Counted from the stretch's first letter, positions 9,407 to 19,121 are shown. The stretch is 64,000 nucleotides of DNA from Microcoleus sp. bin38.metabat.b11b12b14.051 (GCF_013299165.1 NZ_JAAFKD010000032.1:1-64000), one strand, 5' to 3'. The notes: a model not told the origin generated them from the sequence alone. Program-made: numbers and translations.

Positions 9407-10501
9407 ATGGGTCTGATGATTGAAGACGTACTGGAGTCCCTGGTAGAGCAAGGGGGTTCGGACATACACATCCAAGCAGGCGCGCCTATATTCTTCCGCG
9501 TCAGCGGGAAACTAACTCCTCAGTCGCAATACGGCGACATTCTGTCTGCTGAGGAAGTGCAGATCCTGATTTTCCAAATGCTCAACAATATGCAGCGCAA
9601 GCAGTTGGAAATGGAGTGGGAACTCGACTGCGCTTACGGGGTTCGGGGATTGGCTCGGTTCCGGGTCAATGTCTACCGGGAGCGGGGTGCTTGGGCTGCT
9701 TGTATGCGGGCTCTGGCTTCTAAGATTCCTAACGCAGATGCTTTAGGTGTGCCGCAGATTTTGCGGGATCTGACGGAAAGACCCAGGGGTATGCTGTTGG
9801 TGACGGGACAAACCGGTTCGGGGAAAACTACTACGATGGCGGCTTTGTTGGATCTGGTCAACCGGACGCGGGCAGAGCACATTCTGACGGTTGAAGACCC
9901 GATCGAATATGTGTTTCCGAATATCAAGAGTTTGTTTCACCAGCGCCAAAAGGGCGAAGATACTAAGAGCTTTGCTAATGCACTGAAAGCTGCTTTGCGC
10001 GAAGATCCTGATGTAATTCTGGTAGGGGAAATGCGGGACTTGGAAACGATCGGTCTGGCAATTTCGGCGGCAGAAACAGGTCACATGGTGATGGGAACGT
10101 TGCACACTAATTCGGCTGCTGCAACGATCGATCGGATTTTGGACGTGTTCCCGCCCATTCAACAACCCCAAGTTCGCGCCCAAGTATCTAACTCTTTGGT
10201 GGGAATTTGCAGCCAAAATTTGGTGGTGAAAGTTGGGGGCGGTCGCTGTTGCGCTATGGAAATCATGGTGAATACTCCAGCTATGGCTAACTTGATCCGG
10301 GAGGGCAAAACTCCGATGATTTACTCCCAAATCCAAATGGGGGCGAAATTGGGCATGAGAACGATGGAAATGGCGCTGGCTGAACTTTACAAGACCGGTA
10401 AAATCAGTTGGGAATCGGCAATGGGCAAGGCTTCTAAGGCTGACGAACTCGAACGCTTGATCGGCCCGGCACCTGTTGGCGAAAAGCAAAAGACTCATTA
10501 A
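9407..10501 (+). CDS. pilT: Type IV pilus retraction ATPase PilT
   Basis: 364 residues from the ATG at 9407, chosen because AGGAGAGG sits 8 bases upstream; a TTG at 9368 in the same frame has no such site. It begins MGLMIEDVLESLVEQGGSDIHI, typical of PilT. Walker A GQTGSGKTTTM is near residues 133-143, then EDPIEYVF, VGEMRDLETI (Walker B) and the His box GHMVMGTLHTNSA; the C-terminal domain includes the MEIMVNTPA region. PilT depolymerises pilin to retract the pilus, giving twitching and phototactic movement. It lies 212 bases after pilB. Confidence 0.96.
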   Translation: MGLMIEDVLESLVEQGGSDIHIQAGAPIFFRVSGKLTPQSQYGDILSAEEVQILIFQMLNNMQRKQLEMEWELDCAYGVRGLARFRVNVYRERGAWAACMRALASKIPNADALGVPQILRDLTERPRGMLLVTGQTGSGKTTTMAALLDLVNRTRAEHILTVEDPIEYVFPNIKSLFHQRQKGEDTKSFANALKAALREDPDVILVGEMRDLETIGLAISAAETGHMVMGTLHTNSAAATIDRILDVFPPIQQPQVRAQVSNSLVGICSQNLVVKVGGGRCCAMEIMVNTPAMANLIREGKTPMIYSQIQMGAKLGMRTMEMALAELYKTGKISWESAMGKASKADELERLIGPAPVGEKQKTH

Positions 10502-10711
10502 TTAATTCAGTCAGGCAGTCAGTCGATTTTAGATTTTAGATTTTAGATTTAAAACTATAGTCTAAAATTTGGGGATCGACCGTGATGATTGTCGTGCCTT
10601 GTACCAGTTTTTGGGCGGAGTCAGTAGTCATTAGTTAGGAGTTAATACCCAAAAAACTAATGACTAATGACTAATGACTAATGACTTTTAATAAAATTTC
10701 AGAGGTGAGCT

Positions 10712-11839
10712 GTGGCTACCAACGTTGTTCGCGAAAAACCGAAAGGTAGTTTTGATTTGAGTGCAATCCAGGAGCAATTTGAGTATAACCTTACCAGTCT
10801 TACTGTTAAGGATATGGCTATTTTTGCTCGTCAGTTTGCGGCTATGTTTAATGCAGGGGTGGCGATCGTGAGATGCCTTTCGGTACTCCACGAGCAGTGT
10901 TCTAATGCTAAGTTGAAGCGAGCGCTCAGGAGCATGAATGCTGATGTCCAGGAGGGGATAAACTTGGCAGAGGCGATGTCTAAGTTTCCTGATGTTTTTG
11001 ACCAACTCTTCGTCAGCATGGTGGCGGCGGGAGAAGTCGGTGGGGTGCTAGATGAAACCCTCGACCGTTTGGCGGTGATGATGGAAAAAAATCACAAAAC
11101 TGAGGCGGAAATTAAGTCGGCTATGTCTTATCCGAAGACAGTGCTGTTTATCGCGATCGTGATTTTTTTCGCGATGACTATATTCTTGCTGCCAACTTTC
11201 GCGAAAATATTTAAGGATATTGGCGCCGATTTGCCAGCTTTTACGCTGTTTATGCTAGGAATTAGCGCGTTTTGTACGGCTTGGCCTCCGATCCAACAAG
11301 TGACGGTGATTGGGGTGATTGCAGCGCTAAAAATAGCGTTCGATATGTACTACAAAACTCCTATAGGTCGCCTGCAAATTGATAGGATTGCGATGAAGTT
11401 GCCAATTTTTGGAGATTTGATCGAAAAATCGGCGGTGGCGAGGTTTTGCGTCATCTTTGGCTCGCTGACGCGATCGGGCGTGCCGATTCTCAGTTCTTTG
11501 GAAATTGTGCGAGATGTGGCGGGGAATCAGGCGATATCGAATGCGATCGAATATGCCAGACAGGAAATTCAAAGCGGCGGCATGATCAGTATTGCTTTGC
11601 AAGAACAAGCTGTTTTTCCGTCTTTGGCTATTCAAATGATGGCAATTGGCGAGGAAACAGGGGAACTGGATAAGATGCTGATGAAAGTTGGCGCTTTCTA
11701 CGAAACGGAAGTGGAAGAAGCAGTCAAAGGACTTACCAGTATGTTGGAACCTCTGATGATTGTGGTCATCGGTGCGATCGTAGCTTCGATTTTGCTGTCG
11801 ATGTACCTGCCGATGTTCGCAGTGTTTCAGAAGATGTAA
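10712..11839 (+). CDS. pilC: Type IV pilus inner-membrane platform protein PilC (short N-terminus)
   Basis: 375 residues from a GTG at 10712, preceded by AGAGGTGA; an in-frame TGA just upstream (10706-10708) rules out a longer start. Two GspF domains (roughly 45-165 and 245-365) each contain the FARQFAAMFNAGV- or FGSLTRSGVPIL-type motif, with three membrane segments (near 140-165, 185-215 and 345-370). PilC anchors the PilB and PilT motors and is needed for pilus assembly. Compared with typical PilC (about 400 residues) the first 30-40 residues are missing. The preceding spacer contains AGTCATT/ACTAATG heptamers, so the lost N-terminus may have been replaced by repeats. Confidence 0.93.
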   Translation: MATNVVREKPKGSFDLSAIQEQFEYNLTSLTVKDMAIFARQFAAMFNAGVAIVRCLSVLHEQCSNAKLKRALRSMNADVQEGINLAEAMSKFPDVFDQLFVSMVAAGEVGGVLDETLDRLAVMMEKNHKTEAEIKSAMSYPKTVLFIAIVIFFAMTIFLLPTFAKIFKDIGADLPAFTLFMLGISAFCTAWPPIQQVTVIGVIAALKIAFDMYYKTPIGRLQIDRIAMKLPIFGDLIEKSAVARFCVIFGSLTRSGVPILSSLEIVRDVAGNQAISNAIEYARQEIQSGGMISIALQEQAVFPSLAIQMMAIGEETGELDKMLMKVGAFYETEVEEAVKGLTSMLEPLMIVVIGAIVASILLSMYLPMFAVFQKM

Positions 11840-12060
11840 AAAGTCAGTTGACAGTTGACAGTTGACAGTTGACAGAAGAGCCCGCCCGCGGAGTCGAGGG
11901 GTTGACAGCTTGCCCGAAGAGCGACTTGCCCGCCCGCGAAGTCGAGGGGAGTCGAAGAGTTGTCAGTTGACAGAAGAGCCCGCCCGCGGAGTCGAGGGGT
12001 TGTCAGTTGACAGAAGAGCCCGCCCGCGGAGTCGAGGGGTTGTCAGTTGACATTGGCTTT
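11840..12060. repeat. GTTGACA heptamers and GC-rich repeat units after pilC
   Basis: Starts with four GTTGACA heptamers, then four or five copies of a roughly 40-base unit containing GAGCCCGCCCGCGGAGTCGAG and GTCAGTTGACAGAA. A related sequence in opposite orientation lies at 12290-12420. A short open frame through it is an artefact of the repeat. Confidence 0.85.
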
Positions 12061-12486
12061 GTTTGAATTTTTAATAATGTTCAGTCAGTGGTAAGCTGTT
12101 CGACATTTAAATTGCATGATTACCCCTCCGAAGTCCTTACTACAAGGGAATCAGCTTGGAAATTTAAATGACGATTAGCTTATCGTCTTGGCTACATTTT
12201 AAATAACAAATCACCAATTACCGCCAAGTAATCACCAATGACTAATGACGGCAGGAATGCTGTTCGCGAGTTCTCTACTGCACAAATGACCACCCTTCGG
12301 CTCCCCTCGACTTCGCGGGCGGGCAAGTCGCTCTTCGGGCAAGATGACAAATGACAAATGACCACCCTTCGGCTCCCCTCGACTTCGCGGGCGGGCAAGT
12401 CGCTCTTCGGGCGAGATGACAAATGACAAATGACAAATGACAAATGACAAATGACCAATGACTAATTAATTATTAATTGATTTAAA
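12061..12486. repeat. Spacer with inverted copies of the GC-rich repeat and AAATGAC heptamers
   Basis: Two copies of a roughly 68-base unit (12285-12420) contain CCTCGACTTCGCGGGCGGGC, the inverse of the repeat after pilC, each followed by GACAAAT heptamers (to 12455). The two repeat blocks could pair with each other across about 300 bases. No gene seen. Confidence 0.7.
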
Positions 12487-13101
12487 ATGTCTGTCAAACA
12501 ATCACATTACGAGGCTTTATTAGCACAGTACAGCGAATTTTCGGCGGCGATCGCCCTGCTGAAAAAATATCGGCTGTACATGGAGATGATTCCGAGTATC
12601 CGTCGCGCTAACGAAAGTTTAATTAGCATTCCTTTGCCGATTGCGCGCTTGCGGGAGGGGGTGTCCTATGCGGGAGGTGGGGGGACTAGCATATCGCCGG
12701 GACAAGCAGTTTGTTTGCCTTGCGATTTGGTGATTTTGATGTGCGATCCAGAGTGGAAAGTTAAAATTGGGGTGGAAATTTTAGTTTTTATTCACCGCCC
12801 TGGTGAAGATTTTTCTGATTTGTTGGGGCGCTGGCGGCAGTGTCAGGTTTGGTTGGATAAAACTTACGAGTGGGTGATGCCTTACCGCTACAGACATATT
12901 TTTAGCGCTGAGGCTGAGGCTGTTCATCCGCTATTTGTGTTGTTTGATGAAAGTAGCGATCGCATTCAGCGCGGTTTGATGGCGGCGGGTTTGCCGTTTG
13001 TGGTGGAAAGTTTTGAGTCTGCAATTGAGGAATTAGAGGATGGAGAGTTTCTCGGTAGCCCAGAATTGGGGAATATGGGTGAGGAGAGTTATGAGTTGTA
13101 G
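12487..13101 (+). CDS. Hypothetical protein, soluble, 204 residues
   Basis: An open frame of good length with cyanobacterial codon use. It starts [20 protein letters not shown] and contains [25 protein letters not shown] hydrophobic and charged alternation, a central [25 protein letters not shown] beta-rich segment and a C-terminal acidic helix. No signal peptide or membrane segment. The first 25 residues resemble an amphipathic helix. I do not recognise the family. It stands alone, after the repeats that follow pilC and before a degenerate stretch. Confidence 0.6.
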   Translation: MSVKQSHYEALLAQYSEFSAAIALLKKYRLYMEMIPSIRRANESLISIPLPIARLREGVSYAGGGGTSISPGQAVCLPCDLVILMCDPEWKVKIGVEILVFIHRPGEDFSDLLGRWRQCQVWLDKTYEWVMPYRYRHIFSAEAEAVHPLFVLFDESSDRIQRGLMAAGLPFVVESFESAIEELEDGEFLGSPELGNMGEESYEL

Positions 13102-13625
13102 CTGTGTGGTGCGATCGATAGTTTGGAAGTTGGTACTGATGATTTTTGGGGATTTCGATTATCTGCGACGGTGCCGAGTTTTACTCGATCGCGATCGTCC
13201 ATTCCCGCTAGTTCCAACATGATATCATCAGCGTGTTCCATATTTTATAACTTCAATAAACCGTCGGTCGTATCTAACAGTGCTTCCATTTCTGCATCAG
13301 TCATTGCTTCGGCTTTTGCGACGCGATAACCGGGAAATGGGCGATGTCTTCGCGGATGGTGGCTTGATAAGCTGTTGCGGCATTTAAATTGTATATCAAA
13401 AAACCATCAAAGTATTGTGGGGTGGGCGTCCCGTCCGCCATAAATATGCAATTTAAATGCGCAACAGCTTAAGCTTCCGAATTGGCAATTCCGATGGTAA
13501 GGTACGCCGAGCCACTTTGCTACTATAGGTAGTTTCTGAACAGGTAATTTGCATAAGTCTTGTCTATAAAAGAAAATAGAGATACCATATACTACATCGT
13601 CCCAAACAAGATAACGAGGTCAAGT
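13102..13625. other. Spacer with a possible degraded minus-strand gene
   Basis: On the minus strand between about 13360 and 13230 one frame reads RPFPGYRVAKAEAMTDAEM then EALLDTTDGLLKL and a stop, which looks like the C-terminus of a real protein but has no intact start. A second minus-strand frame beginning [13 protein letters not shown] near 13222 runs on toward 13100. Together they suggest a decayed small gene pair. Not assigned. Confidence 0.3.
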
Positions 13626-13964
13626 GTGAAGCGCATAGTTGAATTTCCTTTAGAAAGTGGCGACTCCATTTTTGTGGAAGTAGAAGATCCAGCCCCAATT
13701 GACGATTGCATTGGTTTGCGCGATGAAATCGTTCAAAAGGCGCAACAGACTTTCGAGTCGGCACTGGAAAAAATCAAGCCCCTAACAAATGCGATCATGA
13801 CCAAGGTGCGTAGCTTGAACGAGCCAGCAGATGAAGTGGAGGTTAAGTTTGGTATAAAAATGAGTGCTGAACTTGGGGCCGTTATTGCTTCTGGCAATGC
13901 CGAAGTCAACTATGAAATTACGCTGAAGTGGCAACGAAAGTCAAACGATGACAGTAGCACTTGA
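13626..13964 (+). CDS. Trypsin-co-occurring domain 1 (Trypco1, CU044_2847-like) protein
   Basis: 112 residues from a GTG at 13626 with GAGG six bases upstream; a TTG at 13560 would add 22 residues. It begins KRIVEFPLESGDSIFVEVEDP, the typical Trypco1 opening, with an amphipathic helix in the middle (QQTFESALEKIKPLTNAIM) and a C-terminal VKFGIKMSAELGAVIASGNAEVNYEITLKW sheet region. The domain is known for sitting beside trypsin-like proteases and NTPases in bacterial conflict systems, where it is thought to couple a sensor to an effector. Here the following protease gene overlaps it by 17 bases, so the two are surely co-translated. Confidence 0.82.
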   Translation: MKRIVEFPLESGDSIFVEVEDPAPIDDCIGLRDEIVQKAQQTFESALEKIKPLTNAIMTKVRSLNEPADEVEVKFGIKMSAELGAVIASGNAEVNYEITLKWQRKSNDDSST

Positions 13965-15495
13965 ACCATCGATCGTCAGGATTTACTCAAACAGTAGCGG
14001 CAAAGTTGTTGGTGCTGGCTTTTTAGTCTCTGAAAAGCATATCCTGACCTGCGCCCATGTGGTAGCTGGTGCTTTGGGACTGCCGAAAGAAACTGTCGAG
14101 ATGCCGGATGCAGAAATCACTTTAGACTTCCCAATCCTGGCATCCCAACGGCCGTTCAAAGCCAAAGTAGTTTTCTGGCGACCACTCAATCGTAATAAGT
14201 TTGAAGAAGATATTGCTGGATTAGAGTTAGAGAGTCTTCCGCCCAATGGATTTCGCTGTGTGCGATTGGTTACATCTAACGACTTGTGGGGACATCCTTT
14301 CCAAGTTTTGGGTTTTCCAGAAGGTCAAGCCAATGGTGTTCCAGCTTCTGGTGTGTTACGCACACGAAATGCTAAAGGTTGGGTGGAGCTTGAGGATGTG
14401 AAACAGATGGGTTATGCCTTAGAACCTGGTTTCAGTGGTGCGCCCGTGTGGGATGACGAACTAAAAGGTGTAGCAGGTATGGCTGTAGCGAGGGAAAAAG
14501 AACGACTACAGGTGAAAGCTGCGTTTATTATTTCTGCTACTCAACTGGCTAAAGCTTGGCCTAAATTGAATCAGCAGGTTATCCACCCGGAAATTTGGAG
14601 ACCTGTACATACCCAAGTTAACGATACTGTGGAACCAAGGCCTATTACTATAAATTTACAGGGACTACCAAGAATTAACTATAACTATGACTTTATAGTT
14701 GATAGTGTCAATTATAAAGAATTGAGTGATGCAAGCAGGATTTATAGTCTAAATGTGTTTAACAAGGGCTGCGCTGATGGAGTAATTGAGAGTCGTAGTC
14801 AACATGGTGAATTAATCGAGATTCGAGGGATTAAAGGTGTAAGAATTCCAGCTCAGGTTTGGGACTTTGGGGTACAATCAATAGAAAGGTTGTGGCGGCT
14901 TTCCACGGAAGGATATGAGTTTCTAGATCCAAGAAATTCATTAGGCAACTCAGAGACAACGGAAGTAAGAAACATAACAGTTCCTCCTGGTGGCATCTTA
15001 AAAATCACGAAAATAGGCGAAAATGCTCTGGTTTATAACCAAGCAACATTTTTGTCGGGCTTATGTTTTAAGTCACCAAGCTTTTCTGGACTGTTAGCTC
15101 TTTGCGAAAAAATTCAAAAAAAGAACATTGGAAGCCTTGTAAAAAGTGAGATTTTTCGAGGTTTAATGAGAGAAAATCTCAGTTTGCCACTAGATGAAGC
15201 TACTAGAATTTTTTCATCTTCAAGCTGGGTCGATAATCAAAAATTAGAAGCTCTGAAGGAAATCTGTGAACTAATGAGGCAAGAGAATATAAATGCTAGC
15301 AATTTCCTCGACAATATTTTAGGGAATATGCTCAGGATTACAGGTTTAGAAATGCTCAATTTTCCCTTGAACGTTACTGAGGATTTCATCAAAAATAGCA
15401 ACGGATTTCTCCAGTGGCTCGATTGGGAGAGAGCGCAAATAGTAGAGGAAAGGCAAGGGGCATTGTTTATTCAACGTTTGCCTCGTTCCAATTAG
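13948..15495 (+). CDS. Trypsin-like serine protease with a large unknown C-terminal region
   Basis: 515 residues. The N-terminal 200 form a chymotrypsin-fold domain: His37 in LTCAHVV, Asp88 in EEDIAGLEL and Ser163 in GFSGAPVW supply a complete catalytic triad. There is no signal peptide, so it should act in the cytoplasm. Residues about 230-330 look beta-rich; about 370-515 are helical and end in GALFIQRLPRSN. I cannot name the C-terminal domains; they may be the sensing or bridging part. Its start overlaps the Trypco1 gene. In known systems of this type the protease is the effector activated on a signal; that role here is inference. Confidence 0.85.
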   Translation: MTVALEPSIVRIYSNSSGKVVGAGFLVSEKHILTCAHVVAGALGLPKETVEMPDAEITLDFPILASQRPFKAKVVFWRPLNRNKFEEDIAGLELESLPPNGFRCVRLVTSNDLWGHPFQVLGFPEGQANGVPASGVLRTRNAKGWVELEDVKQMGYALEPGFSGAPVWDDELKGVAGMAVAREKERLQVKAAFIISATQLAKAWPKLNQQVIHPEIWRPVHTQVNDTVEPRPITINLQGLPRINYNYDFIVDSVNYKELSDASRIYSLNVFNKGCADGVIESRSQHGELIEIRGIKGVRIPAQVWDFGVQSIERLWRLSTEGYEFLDPRNSLGNSETTEVRNITVPPGGILKITKIGENALVYNQATFLSGLCFKSPSFSGLLALCEKIQKKNIGSLVKSEIFRGLMRENLSLPLDEATRIFSSSSWVDNQKLEALKEICELMRQENINASNFLDNILGNMLRITGLEMLNFPLNVTEDFIKNSNGFLQWLDWERAQIVEERQGALFIQRLPRSN

Positions 15496-15651
15496 GTAAT
15501 AAGCAGAAAGTACGCCCTGCTAATCAGACTTTGCCTGCAACGAGTATCAAGCGATTGGATAATAAAGCAACCTGACTTAGCTGAGAACCCTATTTTTAAA
15601 GATGGATTGGTAAGCTACGAATAAAATATGAATTAAATGGAGTAAAAAAAA

Positions 15652-16569
15652 ATGAGCCAGAAAGATCAAAGGCCTTCATCAAGTTCTAATCAAAAGCCTG
15701 GAGGGGAAAATGAGAATAGACAGCCAGGAAAAACCAAGACAATCATCTATTTAATTATTTCCGCGTTTATTTTTGGTGCATTCATTGCATCAGGAGTTAC
15801 TTTCTTACTTCTCAAAGGAGGTTATTTAGCTTTAAACAACCCTACTCCACCACCCATTCCAACGCCGACTCCATTACCCACTCCGTCATTGGTTCCAACG
15901 CCGACTCCATCACCAACTACTTCATTGGTTCCAACGCCGACTCCATTACCCACTCCGTCATTGGTTCCAACGCCGACTCCAACTCCAACTGGGAGTCCAA
16001 ACATTAGTGCACAACCAACTGAATCGCCTCAGTTGGGCAATGAGGTCACTCGTCAAGGAGAAAACAAGAATAATGAACTTCCTGGATATTTTCCAAATAA
16101 AGGATTTACCGCGCCTCCGTCTGACTTGAGTCGGTTCAAAAAAGTTAATTTATTGCTCAAAGACATGGTAATATCCGGTGATAATTATATAAATTTTGTG
16201 AAAGGAACAATTTTAATTCGTGGGAAGTTATCTTCACCAGTATTTAGCTTAAGAGGAAATACAAACGAACAACGAGTGGGTTTTCAACTAGATGGTTCTC
16301 AAAAGGGGTTGCTCCTACAGTTGGGTCAACAAGATTTATCGGCTGGAGATACCAACTTAACTTATTTAGTAAGAATATCAGTTGATGGAAAATTGCTTTG
16401 GGCTGGAGAGTGTAAATACGGACCAAACAATCAAATTGTATCTGTACCTCTAGGTGTACCTGGAGCTACAAGTGTAGTGATAGAATATTCTATCACTGAA
16501 CAGGGAGGTTTTTATTCTTATAATTTCCCCCCCCTGTATTTTACTAGGGCTGAATTGTTGTATCAATAA
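15652..16569 (+). CDS. Membrane-anchored Pro/Thr-rich repeat protein with C-terminal beta domain
   Basis: 305 residues. A polar N-terminus of about 30 residues is followed by one membrane helix (about 29-55), a linker of [16 protein letters not shown] repeats encoded by 36-base units starting at 15889, 15925 and 15961, and a C-terminal domain (about 165-305). That domain has the pattern [11 protein letters not shown]...[12 protein letters not shown]...VVIEYSI, resembling NPCBM/galactose-binding-like modules; this is my inference. Topology predicts the beta domain outside the cytoplasm. It follows the protease by 156 bases on the same strand and probably belongs to the same module. Conserved elsewhere or not is unknown. 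Confidence 0.7.
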   Translation: MSQKDQRPSSSSNQKPGGENENRQPGKTKTIIYLIISAFIFGAFIASGVTFLLLKGGYLALNNPTPPPIPTPTPLPTPSLVPTPTPSPTTSLVPTPTPLPTPSLVPTPTPTPTGSPNISAQPTESPQLGNEVTRQGENKNNELPGYFPNKGFTAPPSDLSRFKKVNLLLKDMVISGDNYINFVKGTILIRGKLSSPVFSLRGNTNEQRVGFQLDGSQKGLLLQLGQQDLSAGDTNLTYLVRISVDGKLLWAGECKYGPNNQIVSVPLGVPGATSVVIEYSITEQGGFYSYNFPPLYFTRAELLYQ

Positions 16570-16674
16570 TGGTTGGCAATACTAGCGATCACCTAAAATT
16601 TAATATTGATTGATGAGTCGGGAGTTGCTCGGGCTATGGTTAGGTAATATGCCCGGTCATTAAAAGGCTCAAGG

Positions 16675-16861
16675 TTATATCAATACATCGGACAGTTTTA
16701 TATCTAGTCGAGTGTCCGAAACCCAGACTGGCTATATGGTAGATTATTATTTCAAAGTTTAAGTAAGCGCGCTAAGTTTCCTAAAATGCGTTAAAAATGG
16801 CAGGGCTTCCTCGCCCTAGGCTTACAGGGCCGTTAAAAAACTGTCCGAACTATTGTTATAT
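16675..16861. mobile_element. Putative 187-bp MITE with imperfect inverted ends
   Basis: The left end TATATCAATACATCGGACAG and the reverse complement of the right end share CGGACAGTTTT and a similar AT-rich outer part; the right arm lies at 16834-16861. The interior is non-coding and contains CAGGGCTTCCTCGCCCTAGG. No transposase is present, so it would depend on one elsewhere. Confidence 0.4.
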
Positions 16862-17132
16862 GAGTTCCCAAAAGTAATGCTAAGTAACTGGGCAAAATTA
16901 ATTACATCAAAAGTCTTAACTAGGCAAGGCTTTCAGGTGAGAGTTTGTGTAATTAATTCTGTGCAACTACTTACAAAAAAGTGTTTTTTCACGGGTCAGC
17001 TATGGCACAGGTGCGTCGCTTTGAGATTGTAGATCGACTTGGGAGATTTTCAATGGCGACGCACCCTACGACTACTGTTACTGACTACAAACTTTTAAGA
17101 TAGCTGATTTTTACCGGGAAGGAGCGATTGAG
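16862..17132. other. Leader region of the ABC binding-protein gene
   Basis: Contains an inverted pair GTGCGTCGC (from 17011) and GCGACGCAC (near 17056) about 45 bases apart, a motif common in cyanobacterial spacers. No gene was seen. The binding-protein start is preceded by GGAAGGAG. Confidence 0.4.
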
Positions 17133-18794
17133 ATGAAATTAATAAAATCCTGGCGTTTATTTTTATTAGGTCTTGTTTTTGGGATGGCTTTAATTCTATC
17201 CAATTGCAGCACTAATTCAAACACAGTTAACAATAATAATTCTCCAACTGCGACAACTCCTGGTGCTGTTCCAGCGGGGGCTTTAGTCTACGGCGCGGGC
17301 GGCCCACCGGTGAATCTGGAACCGGGAAATGTTACTGATGGTAATTCGGTGATTGCGATCGACCAAATTTACAATCGCTTGACTGATTTTAAACCGGGAA
17401 CCGTAGAACTGGAACCGAGTCTGGCGACTAAATGGTCGAGTTCGACAGATGGCAAAACTTGGACTTTTAAGTTGCGATCCGGGGTGAAGTTTCACGATGG
17501 GACGGATTTTGATGCGGATGCTGTCAAGTTTAATGTCGATCGCTGGTGGGATGCGAAAAATCCTCAGGGGTATCGGGATTCTGGCAAAAATTATCAGATT
17601 TGGAAGGACTTTTTTGCTGGATTTAAGGGCGATAAAGATTCCCTGGTCAAGGATGTGACCGTTGTTGATAAGTCTACGATTAGGTTTGTCTTAAATCGGC
17701 CTTTTGCGGCCTTTCCGGCGGCGATTGGGTCGGGTTATTTTGGGATCGCGAGTCCGGCGGCGGTGAAAAAAGTGGGGGCTAAATACGGCACTCCGGGGTC
17801 GCTGGCGGTGGGTACGGGGCCTTTTGTATTTAAGGAATGGCGATCGGGCGATCGCATTATCTTAGAAAAAAATCCGAATTATTGGAAAGCTGGAACGCCG
17901 AAAGTTAATCAGTTGGTACTTCGTTTTGTGGACGATCCGGCGGCGAGATTGGCTCAATTGAGGGCTGGTCAACTTGATTTTACTGTGGATTTAACGCCGG
18001 ATCAATTGAAAGAGGTGCAGGCGGATACTAATTTAGAAGCTGTGGTGCGGCCTTCTTTTAATGTGGGTTATTTAGCCTTAAATCCGAGTTATGGGCCTTT
18101 GGCTAAATCGGAGGTGCGGCGGGCGATCGCCCAAACAATCAACAAACAAGCTATAGTCAAGGCTTTCTGGGGAGAACTTGGCAAACATGACTCGCAATTT
18201 ATCCCGCCGTCGCTGAATTGGGCGGAGTCTGACAAAGTTAAAGATTACGAATTTAACCCGCAGCAAGCTAAAGCAATGCTGGCGAAGGCCGGTTATCCGA
18301 ATGGTTTTGATTTGGATTTGTGGTATATGCCCGTCAGCCGTCCCTATTTTCCTACGCCGAAACCGATTGCTGAGGCTTTTGCGGCGGATTTGAGCGCGAT
18401 CGGGATTCGGGTAAAATTGCTGACAAAGGATTGGTCTGCTTATTTAGCCGATCGACTAAAACCTCCGGGCTTTCAAGCTTTTATGATGGGTTGGACTGGA
18501 GATTATGGCGATCCAGACAATTTTTATTATCCTCACTTCGGGCCTGGTTCGACGGCGGATTTGGGAAATTGGAAAAATCCGAAGGTTTTGGAACTTTTGG
18601 ATCAGGGAAGGGCGAGTGGGGATAAAGCAGCTAGGGCGAAAATTTATGCGGAAGTTGGCGAGATTTTGTATGGGGAGGCTGTGCGTTTGCCGATCGTACA
18701 TTCACAGCCACTTTTAGGGAAACGCAAGAATATTCAAGGTTGGATTCCAAGTCCTTTGGGTTCGGAGTCTTTTGAGGATGTCAGTAAATCATAG
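17133..18794 (+). CDS. ABC transporter substrate-binding lipoprotein, family 5 (DppA/OppA-like)
   Basis: 553 residues with a strong GGAAGGAG site. A lipoprotein signal peptide ends in LSNCS, so Cys26 is the likely lipidated residue. The mature part has the family 5 hallmarks: YNRLTDFKPGTVELEPSLAT, WTFKLRSGVKFHDGTDFDADAVKF, VGTGPFVFKEW, and VRRAIAQTINKQAIV. These proteins deliver peptides, nickel or glutathione-like solutes to an ABC importer; the substrate here cannot be read from sequence. The DppB-type permease starts 327 bases later. No DppC permease or DppD/F ATPases are in the window. Confidence 0.93.
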   Translation: MKLIKSWRLFLLGLVFGMALILSNCSTNSNTVNNNNSPTATTPGAVPAGALVYGAGGPPVNLEPGNVTDGNSVIAIDQIYNRLTDFKPGTVELEPSLATKWSSSTDGKTWTFKLRSGVKFHDGTDFDADAVKFNVDRWWDAKNPQGYRDSGKNYQIWKDFFAGFKGDKDSLVKDVTVVDKSTIRFVLNRPFAAFPAAIGSGYFGIASPAAVKKVGAKYGTPGSLAVGTGPFVFKEWRSGDRIILEKNPNYWKAGTPKVNQLVLRFVDDPAARLAQLRAGQLDFTVDLTPDQLKEVQADTNLEAVVRPSFNVGYLALNPSYGPLAKSEVRRAIAQTINKQAIVKAFWGELGKHDSQFIPPSLNWAESDKVKDYEFNPQQAKAMLAKAGYPNGFDLDLWYMPVSRPYFPTPKPIAEAFAADLSAIGIRVKLLTKDWSAYLADRLKPPGFQAFMMGWTGDYGDPDNFYYPHFGPGSTADLGNWKNPKVLELLDQGRASGDKAARAKIYAEVGEILYGEAVRLPIVHSQPLLGKRKNIQGWIPSPLGSESFEDVSKS

Positions 18795-18796
18795 TC

Positions 18797-18899
18797 CAAT
18801 ACGGTTGACTTAAGAACAATCTGATGAGCAAAAAATGCCTGTATTGCCTATCAAATCGATCTCTGAAATTTGTCAAAAACTGTTAAGTCAACCGTATTG
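18797..18899. mobile_element. 103-bp MITE with perfect 17-bp terminal inverted repeats
   Basis: CAATACGGTTGACTTAA at 18797-18813 is perfectly inverted at 18883-18899. The element lies immediately after the stop codon of the binding-protein gene. Its interior of about 70 bases has no coding capacity. Confidence 0.75.
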
Positions 18900-18933
18900 A
18901 ATCCTAGTCAAGATTTGGTTTGATTAATAAGTA

Positions 18934-19092
18934 AGGAAGGTTCGTAGTGCGGACTTCAGTCCGCAGATTTTTCAGAGTGTCTTGAGGATGTGAGTAAGTC
19001 ATAGTGAAGATTTGGTTTGATTAATAAGTAAGGTTCGTAGTGCGGACTGAAGTCCGCTTTCATGCTGCGGACTAAAGTCCGCACTACGAACT
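18934..19092. repeat. GTAGTGCGGAC-type palindromic repeats
   Basis: A single arm at about 18944-18965 and a full hairpin at 19032-19091, where GGTTCGTAGTGCGGACTGAA pairs with the matching arm ending in CACTACGAAC. The same family occurs at 23078-23304, 44299-44358 and within 62797-62925. Confidence 0.8.
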
Positions 19093-19121
19093 TATAATGA
19101 GATCACATTTAAAATAAACTG

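Noticed and set aside
12192..12458. Small minus-strand proteins with repeated SFVICHLSS or VICHLSS motifs
   Set aside because: They arise from GACAAAT heptamers and GC-rich repeats in the spacer.
15822..16004. Gly/Val-rich minus-strand frame
   Set aside because: It is the antisense of the Pro/Thr repeats in the membrane-anchored protein gene.
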